Assembly: GCF_029911635.1 (NCBI RefSeq)
Contig: NZ_JARYTI010000013.1
Coordinates: 1-64,000, forward strand
Reading direction: 5' to 3'
DNA length: 64,000 bases
Origin: Sphingomonas sp. AR_OL41
Lineage (GTDB): Bacteria; Pseudomonadota; Alphaproteobacteria; Sphingomonadales; Sphingomonadaceae
The notes under the pieces are model-generated. The model searched no databases and was not told where the DNA came from. It saw only the letters and a list, made by a program, of their open reading frames with translations. The position numbers were made by a program, and so were the translations under genes. Positions 28,975-39,203 of the stretch are shown here, one piece after another (within the stretch, counting starts at the first letter, position 1; each line of letters starts with the position of its first letter).

Positions 28975-29050
28975 CAACCGGGCTCGTAGCCGATCGCCCG
29001 CCGGGACGGAAGGCAGGCGCGGTGACGGCCGCAGCGCGCGCGCATGCCAG

Positions 29051-30631
29051 TCAACGCGGCGAGGATTCGCGCACGCCGTCGATCCGCCGCGCGATATCCC
29101 AGGGATTGCCGTCACGGATCGCGGCCGGCAGCAAGGCGTGCGGCAGGTTCTGGAAAGAGACCGGCCGCAGGAAGCGGTAGATGGCGAGCGAACCGACCGA
29201 GGTCGTACGACCGTCGCTCGTTGCGGGATAGGGACCGCCATGCACCATCGCGTGGCAGACCTCGACACCGGTCGGCCAGCCATTGGCGAGGATCCGCCCG
29301 ACGCGCTGCGTCAGCGCGGGGATGAGCGTTGCGGCGTCGGCTTCGTCGGCGGCGTCGATCTGCAGCGTGGCGGTCAACTGACCCTCGAGGCCGAGGATCA
29401 CGCGTTCGAGTTCGGCGAGGTCGCGGCAGCGCACCACCACCGACGACGCACCGAACACCTCGTCGCCCAGCGCGCGGTCGGCAAGGAAGGCTGCAGCGTC
29501 GGTCTCGAACAGCGCGCCGACCGCCTGGTTGGTGCCACTGGCGGCGCAGCCGCGCGCCACGGTGCGCACCGCGCCATGGCTGGCGAGCGCCGCGACGCCC
29601 TTTTCATAGCTGGCATGGATGCCCGGGGTGAGCATCGTCGTCGCACCGGCGCCGCCCAGCGCTTCGCCGGCGGCTGCGACGAAGGCGTCGAGTTCGGGGC
29701 TGTCGATCGCCAGCACAAGCCCGGGGTTGGTGCAGAACTGTCCCGACCCCATGGTCAGCGACTGGACGAAGGCGGTGGCGATCGCCGCGCCGCGCGCGGC
29801 CAGCGCGGCGGGGAACAGGATCACCGGGTTGATGCTCGACATCTCGGCATAGACCGGGATCGGCTCGGGCCGCGCCGCCGCGATCTTCATCAACGCCAGC
29901 CCGCCGCCGCGCGAGCCGGTGAAGCCCACGGCCTTGACGCGCGGATCGGCGACCAGCGCGGCGCCGAGTTCGTTGGTCTCGCCCGGCAGATAGGAGAAGA
30001 TGCCGGCAGGCAGGCCGCTTGCGGCAACCGCCCCGGCCAGTGCGCGCGCGACGAGTTCGCCGGTGCCGGGATGCGCGGGATGGCCCTTGACGATGACCGG
30101 GCAGCCCGCCGCCAGGGCCGAGGCGGTGTCGCCACCGGCGACCGAGAAGGCGAGCGGGAAGTTCGACGCGCCGAACACCGCGACCGGCCCGAGCGGCAGG
30201 TTGACCCGCCGCAGATCGGGGCGTGGCAAAGGCGCGCGATCGGGCAGGGCCGGGTCGATCGTCGCGTCGAGCCAGTCGCCCTGGCGGACGACCTGCGCGA
30301 ACAGCCGCAACTGGCCGATCGTGCGGCCACGCTCGCCCTCCAGCCGCGCGCGCGGCAGGCCGCTTTCGGCCATGGAGCGCACGATCAGGTCGTCGCCGAT
30401 CGCGGCGATGCCATCGGCCATCGCATCGAGCAGCGCGGCGCGGGTCGCCGGATCGGTCGCGGCAAAGATCGGGAAGGCCGCTTCCGCCAGCGCCGCCGCG
30501 TCGGCGACGGCATCGCTGCCGGCCGACGAAAAGGCCGGCGTCAACAACGCGCCGGTTGCCGGATCGGTCGCGCTGAAGGTCCGGTCGCTGTGCCGCGCCT
30601 CGGCCCCGATCAATATCGCTCCGTCGATCAC
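29051..30631 (-). CDS. xylA: Alpha-ketoglutarate semialdehyde dehydrogenase
   Basis: A 526-residue aldehyde dehydrogenase oxidising 2,5-dioxopentanoate to alpha-ketoglutarate, the last Weimberg step. Catalytic residues are C300 in [11 protein letters not shown]263 in AEMSSINP and N157 in [26 protein letters not shown] is typical of this subgroup. I chose GTG 30631, which has GGGA at good spacing; TTG 30646 would add five residues. The symbol follows Caulobacter xylXABCD and is distinct from xylose isomerase at 32402. A GntR-type candidate site covers its promoter. Confidence 0.9.
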   Translation of the reverse strand: MIDGAILIGAEARHSDRTFSATDPATGALLTPAFSSAGSDAVADAAALAEAAFPIFAATDPATRAALLDAMADGIAAIGDDLIVRSMAESGLPRARLEGERGRTIGQLRLFAQVVRQGDWLDATIDPALPDRAPLPRPDLRRVNLPLGPVAVFGASNFPLAFSVAGGDTASALAAGCPVIVKGHPAHPGTGELVARALAGAVAASGLPAGIFSYLPGETNELGAALVADPRVKAVGFTGSRGGGLALMKIAAARPEPIPVYAEMSSINPVILFPAALAARGAAIATAFVQSLTMGSGQFCTNPGLVLAIDSPELDAFVAAAGEALGGAGATTMLTPGIHASYEKGVAALASHGAVRTVARGCAASGTNQAVGALFETDAAAFLADRALGDEVFGASSVVVRCRDLAELERVILGLEGQLTATLQIDAADEADAATLIPALTQRVGRILANGWPTGVEVCHAMVHGGPYPATSDGRTTSVGSLAIYRFLRPVSFQNLPHALLPAAIRDGNPWDIARRIDGVRESSPR

Positions 30632-30650
30632 AAAAGTCCCTTTCAAAATA

Positions 30651-30687
30651 ACTCAGACATAATACGATGGGTCGGCGCCGACCGCAA
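30651..30687 (-). promoter_or_regulatory. Semialdehyde dehydrogenase promoter with candidate GntR site
   Basis: On the minus strand, TTGCGG (30687-30682), a 17-bp gap and TATTAT (30664-30659) form a good sigma70-type promoter. The word TGTCTGAGT (30659-30651), identical to that before xylD, lies just downstream of the -10 hexamer, where a repressor would block initiation. Confidence 0.55.
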
Positions 30688-30723
30688 GGCGTGACCGACA
30701 GCGAGAGGGCAATTTTCGTGGCG

Positions 30724-32394
30724 ATGCAATGGCGAGCAGTGGCGATGTGGCGGGCAACCATCGGCGCGCTGGGCCTGTTGCTCGCGCTAGCGCCCGTCGC
30801 GGCGCCGGCGGCGCCCGCGCGCTTCGCCTGGTTCGAATATCGCGGCTGGGACGGTGACGTCACCCGCACGGGCAGCTACCGCAATCCGATCCTCGCCGGC
30901 TTCTATCCCGACCCGAGCATCGTCCGCGTCGGTCGCGATTTTTATCTCGTCAATTCGAGCTTCGCCTGGTTTCCGGGCATTCCAGTGTTTCACAGTCGCG
31001 ACCTGGTGCATTGGCGCCAGATCGGCAATGCGATCGACCGGCCGGGGCAGCTCGATTTCAAGCGGCTCGGCATGTCGCGCGGCGTGTTCGCGCCCGACAT
31101 CAGCTACCATGACGGGCGCTTCTTCATCGTCAACACCTGTGTCGATTGCGGCGGCAATTTCGTCATCACCGCGCGTAACCCGGCCGGGCCGTGGTCCGAC
31201 CCGGCGTGGCTGACGAGCGTGGAGGGCATCGACCCGTCGCTGTTCTTCGACCGCGACGGCCGTGCCTGGCTGGTCAACAACCGCGCCCCGGCTGACGGCG
31301 CACGTTATACCGGGCACCGCGCGCTGTGGATCGAGCAGTTCGACCCGGTCGGCCTGAAGATGATGGGCAAGCCGAGGATGATTGTCGATGGCGGCGCGGA
31401 CCCGGCGGCGAAGCCGATCTGGATCGAGGGGCCGCATCTCTATCGCAAGGACGGCGGCTATTATCTGATCGCGGCGGAGGGCGGGACCGGCCCCGACCAC
31501 AGCGAGGTCGTGTTTCGCGCCGACGCTGTGGAGGGGCCCTATCTGCCCGCGCCGGCGACGGTGAACCCGATCCTGACGCAGCGCGATTTGCCGGCGGATC
31601 GCCGCGATCCGGTGAGCGCCGCCGGGCATGCCAGCCTGGTCGAACTGCCCGATGGGCGCTGGTGGTCGGTGTTTCTGGGGACACGCCCCTATGCCGGGGA
31701 TTTCTACAATATCGGGCGCGAGACCTTCCTGCTGCCCGTTGCCTGGCGCGGCGGCTGGCCGATCATCCTGCCGAAGGGCGCGGTCATCCCTCGCATCGTG
31801 GCGGCACCACCGCTGGCGCGCTGGCGCGGCGACGGTCCGACCACCGGCAGCTTCACGCTGCGCGACGGCTTTGACGGTAACACGCTCGGCAATGCCTGGA
31901 TGGCGATGCGCGGCGCGACCTACCGGATCGCAGGGGGGCAACTCCGGCTCGACACGGGTGACGGTCTTGGCGATTTCGGCCATCCCGGCTTCGTCGCGCG
32001 ACGACAGCAGCATGCCCATGCGATGGCTTCGACCGAGCTCCGCTTTGTACCGGGCGAAGGCGAAAGTGCCGGCCTCGCCGCCGTCCAGAACGACGATTTC
32101 TTCCTGACCGTCGCGCTCACACGGCAGGGCGGCAGGAGCTTCGTTCGCGTTGCGCGGCGTGCCGGTGCCAGCGATCCGCGTAACGGCGTGACGGTCGCCC
32201 AATTGCCGCTGGCGCCGCACGGGCCGATCCGGCTGCGCATCGTCGCGCGCGACGGACTTTATGATTTCGCCTACGCTACCGGTCCGCGCTGGGTCACCGT
32301 CGCGCGTGACGTCGACGCAACCAACCTCAGCACGGCAAAGGCCGGCGGGTTCGTCGGCACGATGATCGGTCCCTTCGCCGAACGAACCCGCTGA
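30724..32394 (+). CDS. GH43 beta-xylosidase/alpha-L-arabinofuranosidase with C-terminal beta-sandwich
   Basis: A 556-residue secreted enzyme with a signal peptide (about 1-32). The five-bladed GH43 propeller carries base D63 (YPDPSIVRVG), modulator D170 (EGIDPSLFF) and acid E235 (IWIEGPHLY). After about residue 380 a second domain, DGFDGNTLGNAWMAMRG onward, matches the beta-sandwich found in GH43 beta-xylosidases. ATG 30724 was chosen; GTG 30718 and ATG 30745 are alternatives. It is divergent from the semialdehyde dehydrogenase gene. It would release xylose or arabinose from oligosaccharides outside the inner membrane. Confidence 0.88.
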   Translation: MQWRAVAMWRATIGALGLLLALAPVAAPAAPARFAWFEYRGWDGDVTRTGSYRNPILAGFYPDPSIVRVGRDFYLVNSSFAWFPGIPVFHSRDLVHWRQIGNAIDRPGQLDFKRLGMSRGVFAPDISYHDGRFFIVNTCVDCGGNFVITARNPAGPWSDPAWLTSVEGIDPSLFFDRDGRAWLVNNRAPADGARYTGHRALWIEQFDPVGLKMMGKPRMIVDGGADPAAKPIWIEGPHLYRKDGGYYLIAAEGGTGPDHSEVVFRADAVEGPYLPAPATVNPILTQRDLPADRRDPVSAAGHASLVELPDGRWWSVFLGTRPYAGDFYNIGRETFLLPVAWRGGWPIILPKGAVIPRIVAAPPLARWRGDGPTTGSFTLRDGFDGNTLGNAWMAMRGATYRIAGGQLRLDTGDGLGDFGHPGFVARRQQHAHAMASTELRFVPGEGESAGLAAVQNDDFFLTVALTRQGGRSFVRVARRAGASDPRNGVTVAQLPLAPHGPIRLRIVARDGLYDFAYATGPRWVTVARDVDATNLSTAKAGGFVGTMIGPFAERTR

Positions 32395-32401
32395 GCGGAC
32401 C

Positions 32402-33711
<1,310 letters not shown>

Positions 33712-33712
<1 letters not shown>

Positions 33713-35172
33713 CAGGCGCTCCTTGGGTGGGTGAGGGGGGTGATGCGGGGATAGGCGTCGCGAAAGGCGGCGCGCTTCGGCGCGAGCCGCGCGACGAGTT
33801 CGGGATCGGGCGCGACGACATGCGAGATCGGCGGGGCGACGCAGACGTCGACCGGACGACCGCCATCCAGCGCGAGTTGCGCCAGCCGTGCCGCGCCCAA
33901 GGCCGGGCCGACTTCGCCGCCATGGAGATAGACCAAAGGCGCTTCCATCGCCGCGGCAATCGTCTCGCCCCAATAGCGCGAGCGCGCCCCGCCGCCGATG
34001 ACGGCGAGTTCGGTCACCGTCGTCCCGGCCTCGCGCAGCGCGTCGAGCCCGTCGGCGAGCGCGAAGGCGACGCCTTCGAGCACCGCCTGGGCGAGCCGGT
34101 TGGGGTCGCTGTCATTGTCGAGTTGCAGGAACGCGCCGCGCACCTGCGGGTCGTTGTGCGGCGTGCGCTCGCCCGAGAGATAGGGCAGGAACAGCTCGGG
34201 GCCGCTGGCCGGGCCGGCCAGCTCGGCGCGCGCGAACAGGTCGGCCGCGCCATTCGCCCCGGTCAGCCGCGCGACCCAGTCGATGCACGCGGCGGCGCTG
34301 AGATGGACCGACATCTGGTGCCACATGTCGGGGATGCAGTGGCAAAAGGCATGCACCGCGCGCGCCGGGTTGGGGGTGAAGCGGTCATTGGCGACGAAGA
34401 TCACGCCCGAGGTGCCAAGCGACAGCAGCGCCTTGCCGTCGGCCACCACGCCGACCCCGGCGGCGCCCGCGGCATTGTCGCCGCCGCCACCGGCGACCGG
34501 TACGGCGCCCATGCCCCAGCGTTCGGCAACCTCGGCGCGCAGGCGCCCGGTAATCTCGCTGCCCTCGACCAGCCGCGGCATCTGCGCGACCGACAGCGAA
34601 CAGGCGGCGAGCAGCACGTCGCTCCACGCGCGTCGTGCGACGTCGAGCCACAGCGTGCCGGCTGAGTCGGACATGTCCGATGCCTTGTCACCGGTCATGC
34701 GCAGCCGGACATAGTCCTTGGGCAGCAGCACCGTGCGGATTGCGTCGAAAACCTCCGGTTCATGCTCGCGCATCCAGCGCAGCTTGGGCGCGGTGAAGCC
34801 CGGCATCGCGATGTTGCCGGCGATTGCGCGGAGGTCGGGCACCTCGGCCTCCAGTGCGGCGCATTCGGCGAAGGAGCGGCCGTCATTCCACAGGATCGCC
34901 GGGCGCAGTGGCCGGTCGTCGTCACCGAGCAGCGTTGCTCCGTGCATCTGCCCGGCAACGCCGATGCCGCGCACGGCACGGCGGATCGCCGGGTCGATCG
35001 CCAGCACCGCCGCGCTGGTCGCTGCCCACCAGTCCTCCGGGTCCTGCTCGGACCAGAGCGGCTGCGGTCGCTGCACGGTGAGCGCGGCGACGCCCTGTCC
35101 GACGACCGTGCCATGCGTGTCGAGCACGATCGCCTTGACGCCCGACGTACCGATATCGATGCCGAGAAACAT
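33712..35172 (-). CDS. xylB: Xylulokinase
   Basis: A 486-residue FGGY-family sugar kinase. The N-terminal [18 protein letters not shown] phosphate loop, the substrate loop [12 protein letters not shown], the catalytic Asp in [22 protein letters not shown] and the C-terminal [14 protein letters not shown] motif define xylulokinase. The start ATG 35172 excludes a longer non-homologous leader. Upstream by five bases lies the GH43 gene, so operator 3 at 36288 probably controls GH43, kinase and isomerase as one transcript. Confidence 0.94.
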
Positions 35173-35177
35173 GCCGT

Positions 35178-36245
35178 TCAGTCGACGAACGGGTTGATCA
35201 GCTTGATCGTCCCGTCGGGATTGTAGGACAGCTCGGTCATTTTGACGTTGCGCAGGCGGGTCTGCCCCGACAGCTGGCTGTCGGCGTAAAACAGCCACCA
35301 TTTGCCCTGCCATTCGACGATCGAGTGATGCGTCGTCCAGCCCTCGACCGGCAGCAGGAAATGGCCCTTATAGGTGAACGGGCCATAGGGGTTGTCGCCG
35401 ATCGCATAGTTCAGGAAATGCGTGTCGCCGGTCGAATAGCTGAAATAATATTTGCCTTTGTATTTGTGCATCCACGACGCCTCGAAGAAGCGCCGGTCAT
35501 GGTCGCCGCCGAGCAGCGGCTTGCCCGCCTCGTCGAGGATCACGACGTCGCGCGGTTTGCCGGCGAACTCGGTCATCCCCGGCGTCAGCATAGCGACCTT
35601 GGCGGTCAGCGCCGGCTTGCCGTCGGCCTTGAGGTCGGTCTTGGAACCGTCGGGATCGTAATGGCCGGAGACGTTGCGCTGCAACTGCCCACCCCAGATC
35701 CCGCCGAAATACATATAACTCTTGCCGTCGTCGTCGGTGAACACCGCCGGGTCGATCGAGAAGCTACCCTTGATCGGCTGCGGCCGCGCGACGAACGGGC
35801 CCATCGGGTTCTTCGACGTTGCAACGCCGATGCGAAATGCGCCCTGCCGGTCCTTGGCGGGGAAATAGAGATAATAGGTGCCGCCTTTAAAGGCGGCGTC
35901 GGGCGCCCACATCTGCTTCGACGCCCAGGGCACGTTCTTCACGTCGAGTGCCACGCCGCCGATCGTCACCGGCCCGCCGGGGCGGGTCATGCGCAGCACG
36001 CGATAGTCGCGCATCTCGAAATGCGCACCGAGATCGTCCTCGGGCGTTGGGCCGTCAATGTCGTGGCTGGGATAGATATAGAGTTTGCCGCCGAACACAT
36101 GCGCCGACGGATCGGCGGTGTAGATGCTGCTGACCAGCGGCTGCGACAGATATTTGCGCGGCGCGGGGGCGCTCTGCGGTCGCCCGGCCAGGGCCCCGAC
36201 CGACGCCATACAGGCGGCGGCGGCAACATAGACGCCAATCTTCAT
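35178..36245 (-). CDS. Secreted GH43 glycosidase (beta-xylosidase/arabinofuranosidase)
   Basis: A 355-residue single-domain GH43 enzyme with an N-terminal signal peptide (about 1-21). The catalytic base is D45 in YTADPSAHVFG, the modulator D165 in SFSIDPAVF and the acid E255 in RRFFEASWMHKYKG. The start ATG 36245 is at the signal peptide; the longer reading runs into the promoter. It leads the minus-strand run with xylulokinase and xylose isomerase and is preceded by a LacI-type operator. Release of xylose or arabinose at the cell surface is inferred from family and setting. Confidence 0.88.
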   Translation of the reverse strand: MKIGVYVAAAACMASVGALAGRPQSAPAPRKYLSQPLVSSIYTADPSAHVFGGKLYIYPSHDIDGPTPEDDLGAHFEMRDYRVLRMTRPGGPVTIGGVALDVKNVPWASKQMWAPDAAFKGGTYYLYFPAKDRQGAFRIGVATSKNPMGPFVARPQPIKGSFSIDPAVFTDDDGKSYMYFGGIWGGQLQRNVSGHYDPDGSKTDLKADGKPALTAKVAMLTPGMTEFAGKPRDVVILDEAGKPLLGGDHDRRFFEASWMHKYKGKYYFSYSTGDTHFLNYAIGDNPYGPFTYKGHFLLPVEGWTTHHSIVEWQGKWWLFYADSQLSGQTRLRNVKMTELSYNPDGTIKLINPFVD

Positions 36246-36287
36246 CGCAATCTCCTGTGTCGCGCACTGCTGTCGCGTGACGTTAAA

Positions 36288-36314
36288 GGTAGCGCTAACA
36301 GACGGCCCCGACAA
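36288..36314 (-). promoter_or_regulatory. LacI-type operator before the GH43-xylB-xylA operon (XylR site 3)
   Basis: GGTAGCGCTAACA (36288-36300) has a perfect TAGCGCTA core (36290-36297) and matches the sites at 12551 and 20308. On the minus strand a -35-like TTGTCG occupies 36314-36309, putting the operator over the expected -10 region. Confidence 0.68.
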
Positions 36315-36366
36315 GGCGATTCCGCGCGAGCCGCCGCACGTTCACTGGAATAGCCGACGGCGCGGC

Positions 36367-36825
36367 TCAGATCGGCAGGTCGCTGGTCATCTTGATGCAC
36401 TTGAGCGCGAAGCTCGAATTGACCGACGCGACGCCGGGCAAGTGGAGCAGCGTCTTTTTGAGGAAGCGCTCATAGTCGCCGATGCTGTGCACCACGATGC
36501 GCAGCATGAAATCGCTCTCGCCGCTCATCGAGAAGCATTCAACGATCTCCGGACAGGCACAGGCGGCTTGCTCGAGTTGTTCCACCGTTGCCTCGTCATG
36601 TTGCCGCAACCGCAGATAGGCGAACACGGTGACGTCGAGATCGACAAGGCCGGGCTCGAGCAGCAGCGCGCGGCCGCGCACCACGCCGCTTTCCTCCAGC
36701 CGCTTCATGCGCCGCCAGCACGGCGTGTGCGACAGCCCGACCTGCTCCGCGATCTCGACGACCGGCGCACCCGGATTTGCCTGCCAGACGCGCAGGATGC
36801 GGCGATCGACTTCGTCGAGTTTCAT
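36367..36825 (-). CDS. Lrp/AsnC-family transcriptional regulator, BkdR-like
   Basis: A 152-residue regulator with an N-terminal helix-turn-helix (VVEIAEQVGLSHTPCWRRMK, about 21-40) and a C-terminal RAM ligand-binding domain (FSMSGESDFMLRIVV). It is divergent from the branched-chain 2-oxoacid dehydrogenase genes, the usual arrangement for BkdR activators that respond to branched-chain amino acids. A 16-bp palindrome at 36846 lies in the shared control region. The effector is inferred from neighbours. Confidence 0.87.
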   Translation of the reverse strand: MKLDEVDRRILRVWQANPGAPVVEIAEQVGLSHTPCWRRMKRLEESGVVRGRALLLEPGLVDLDVTVFAYLRLRQHDEATVEQLEQAACACPEIVECFSMSGESDFMLRIVVHSIGDYERFLKKTLLHLPGVASVNSSFALKCIKMTSDLPI

Positions 36826-36845
36826 GCGGTTTTAACCCATGCTCT

Positions 36846-36861
36846 TAGGATGTCTATCCTA
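36846..36861. promoter_or_regulatory. Palindromic operator candidate for the Lrp-type regulator
   Basis: TAGGATGTCTATCCTA is a perfect 6-bp inverted repeat with a 4-bp centre, located 21 bases before the regulator start and 86 bases before the E1alpha start. Its size and divergent position suit an Lrp-family site. Confidence 0.55.
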
Positions 36862-36946
36862 GATTGATCTGCTTTCTGAGAGGAAATAGCAAAGAAATAG
36901 CGCGTCAGAAGGATTATGCTCGGTCAACGATCGGAGCGGGCCGGAA

Positions 36947-38173
36947 ATGAGCGAGATTGAACTGCACCTTCACATCCCGGTCCCTTCGGCCCGGCCGGGC
37001 GACGCGCCCTGTTTCGATCACATCCCGATCCCGGCGGCGGGCGAAACCCGGCGTCCCGACGTCTCGGCGACCGAGGCGGAAATGCGCGATCTTCCTTATG
37101 GCATGGTGCGCATACTGGATGGCGAGGGCAGCGCGGTCGGCCCCTGGGCCAGCGCCGAGGACCCCGATTTCCTGCGCCAGGGGCTGCGTGCCATGACGCA
37201 GACGCGGATCTTTGAGGATCGGCTGTTCCGCGCGCATCGCCAGGGCAAGACCAGCTTCTTCATGAAATCCACCGGCGAGGAGGCGATCGGCGTCGCCCAG
37301 TCGATGGTGCTCGCCGCCGACGACATGTGCTTCCCGACCTATCGCGTGCAGGGCTGGCTGATCGCGCGCGGTTATCCGATCGTCGACATGATCAACCAGA
37401 TCTATTCGAACGCGCGCGACCCGTTGAAGGGCCGGCAATTGCCGATCCTCTATTCGGCGCGCGATTACGGTTTCTATTCGCTGTCGGGCAATGTCGGCAG
37501 CCGCTTCGGCCATGCCGTCGGCTGGGCGATGGCCTCGGCCTACAAGGGCGATCACCGCATCGCGCTGGGCTATATCGGCGACGGCACCACCGCCGAGGGC
37601 GATTTCCATGAGGCGTTGACCTTCGCGGCGGTCTATCGCGCGCCGGTGATCCTCGCGATCACCAACAACCAATGGGCGATCTCGAGCTTCTCCGGCATTG
37701 CCGGTGCCGAGCAGACGACCTTTGCCGCCAAGGCGATCGGTTATGGGCTGCCGGGGCTGCGGGTCGACGGGAATGATTTCCTGGCGGTCGCCGCCGCGAC
37801 GCGCTGGGCGGCCGAACGCGCCCGCGCCAATCTCGGCGCGACGCTGATCGAGTTCGTCACCTACCGTGCTTCGGGTCATTCGACGAGCGACGACCCGACC
37901 AAATATCGCCCTGCCGACGAGGCCGCGCATTGGCCGCTGGGCGATCCGATCGTGCGGCTCAAGACGCATCTGATCGCGATCGGAGAATGGTCGGAGGCGC
38001 GCCATAGCCAGATGGAGGCCGAACTGACCGAGGCGGTACATGCGGCGCAACGCGAGGCCGACGCCGTCGGCACGCTGGGCGCGTCCAAGCCGGCGGTGGC
38101 CGAGATGTTCGAAGGCGTGTTCAAACATCCCGACTGGCGCGTGATCGAGCAGCGTCGCGAGATGGGTCTCTGA
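36947..38173 (+). CDS. bkdA1: Branched-chain 2-oxoacid dehydrogenase E1 alpha
   Basis: A 408-residue thiamine-diphosphate E1 alpha subunit of the branched-chain 2-oxoacid dehydrogenase complex. The cofactor motif GDGTTAEGDFHEAL with NNQWAISS about 30 residues later is the TPP signature. The phosphorylation-loop region YRASGHSTSDDPTKYR is characteristic of branched-chain rather than pyruvate E1. A roughly 70-residue N-terminal extension is common in this subfamily. It is followed one base later by E1 beta, forming a transcription unit facing away from the Lrp regulator. Confidence 0.92.
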   Translation: MSEIELHLHIPVPSARPGDAPCFDHIPIPAAGETRRPDVSATEAEMRDLPYGMVRILDGEGSAVGPWASAEDPDFLRQGLRAMTQTRIFEDRLFRAHRQGKTSFFMKSTGEEAIGVAQSMVLAADDMCFPTYRVQGWLIARGYPIVDMINQIYSNARDPLKGRQLPILYSARDYGFYSLSGNVGSRFGHAVGWAMASAYKGDHRIALGYIGDGTTAEGDFHEALTFAAVYRAPVILAITNNQWAISSFSGIAGAEQTTFAAKAIGYGLPGLRVDGNDFLAVAAATRWAAERARANLGATLIEFVTYRASGHSTSDDPTKYRPADEAAHWPLGDPIVRLKTHLIAIGEWSEARHSQMEAELTEAVHAAQREADAVGTLGASKPAVAEMFEGVFKHPDWRVIEQRREMGL

Positions 38174-38174
38174 C

Positions 38175-39203
38175 ATGGCAAGGATGAACATGATCCAGGC
38201 GCTGAACTCGGCGCTCGACGTGGCGATGGCACGCAATCCCGATGTGCTCGTGTTCGGCGAGGATGTCGGTTATTTCGGCGGCGTGTTCCGCGTCACCGCC
38301 GGCCTGCAGGAGAAGCATGGCCTGAAGCGCTGCTTCGACGCGCCGATCTCGGAAGGGGGCATCATCGCGACGGCGATCGGCATGGGGGCCTATGGCCTGC
38401 GCCCGGTGCCCGAGATCCAATTCGCCGACTATATCCTTCCCGCCTTCGACCAGCTGGTCAGCGAGGCGGCGCGGCTGCGTTACCGCTCCAACGGCGAGTT
38501 CTGGGCACCGATCACGGTGCGCGCGCCTTATGGCGGCGGCATTTTCGGCGGGCAGACCCACAGTCAGAGTCCGGAGGCGATCTTTGCGCATATTACCGGG
38601 CTCAAGACGGTGATCCCCTCCACCCCTTATGACGCCAAGGGTCTGCTGCTCGCGTCGATCGAGGAGGACGATCCGGTCATCTTCCTCGAACCCAAGCGGC
38701 TGTACAACGGGCCGTTCGATGGCCGGCATGAGCAGGCGGTGAAGAGCTGGGCCGATGAGCCGGCGGGCGAAGTGCCCGAAGGCCCTTACACGGTACCGCT
38801 CGGCAAGGCGGCGATCGTGCGGCAGGGCTCGGACGCGACGATCCTCGCTTATGGCACCATGGTCCATGTCGCCGCGGCGGGGATCGAGGATAGCGGCTTC
38901 GACGTCGAGTTGATCGATCTGCGGTCGATCGTGCCGCTCGACATCGACACGATCGTCGCCTCGGTGCAGAAGACCGGGCGCTGCGTCATCCTGCACGAGG
39001 CCTCGCGCTTCGGTGGCTTCGGCGGCGAATTGTCGGCGCTGGTGCAGGAGCGCTGCTTCTACCATCTCGAAGCGCCGATCGAGCGCGTGGCGGGCTGGGA
39101 CACGCCTTACCCGCACGCCTTCGAATGGGATTATTTCCCGGGCCCCGCGCGCGTCCGCGCGGCGCTCGACCGGGTAATGGACAAGGTAAAGGTTTCAGGC
39201 TGA
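38175..39203 (+). CDS. bkdA2: Branched-chain 2-oxoacid dehydrogenase E1 beta
   Basis: A 342-residue transketolase-like E1 beta subunit. It shows LVFGEDVGYFGGVFRVT with the TPP-activating Glu, RCFDAPISEGGIIATAIGMG, and a C-terminal transketolase domain (DVELIDLRSIVPLDIDTI). It forms the alpha2beta2 E1 with the preceding product. Its stop overlaps the E2 start (TGATG), indicating coupled translation. Confidence 0.93.
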   Translation: MARMNMIQALNSALDVAMARNPDVLVFGEDVGYFGGVFRVTAGLQEKHGLKRCFDAPISEGGIIATAIGMGAYGLRPVPEIQFADYILPAFDQLVSEAARLRYRSNGEFWAPITVRAPYGGGIFGGQTHSQSPEAIFAHITGLKTVIPSTPYDAKGLLLASIEEDDPVIFLEPKRLYNGPFDGRHEQAVKSWADEPAGEVPEGPYTVPLGKAAIVRQGSDATILAYGTMVHVAAAGIEDSGFDVELIDLRSIVPLDIDTIVASVQKTGRCVILHEASRFGGFGGELSALVQERCFYHLEAPIERVAGWDTPYPHAFEWDYFPGPARVRAALDRVMDKVKVSG

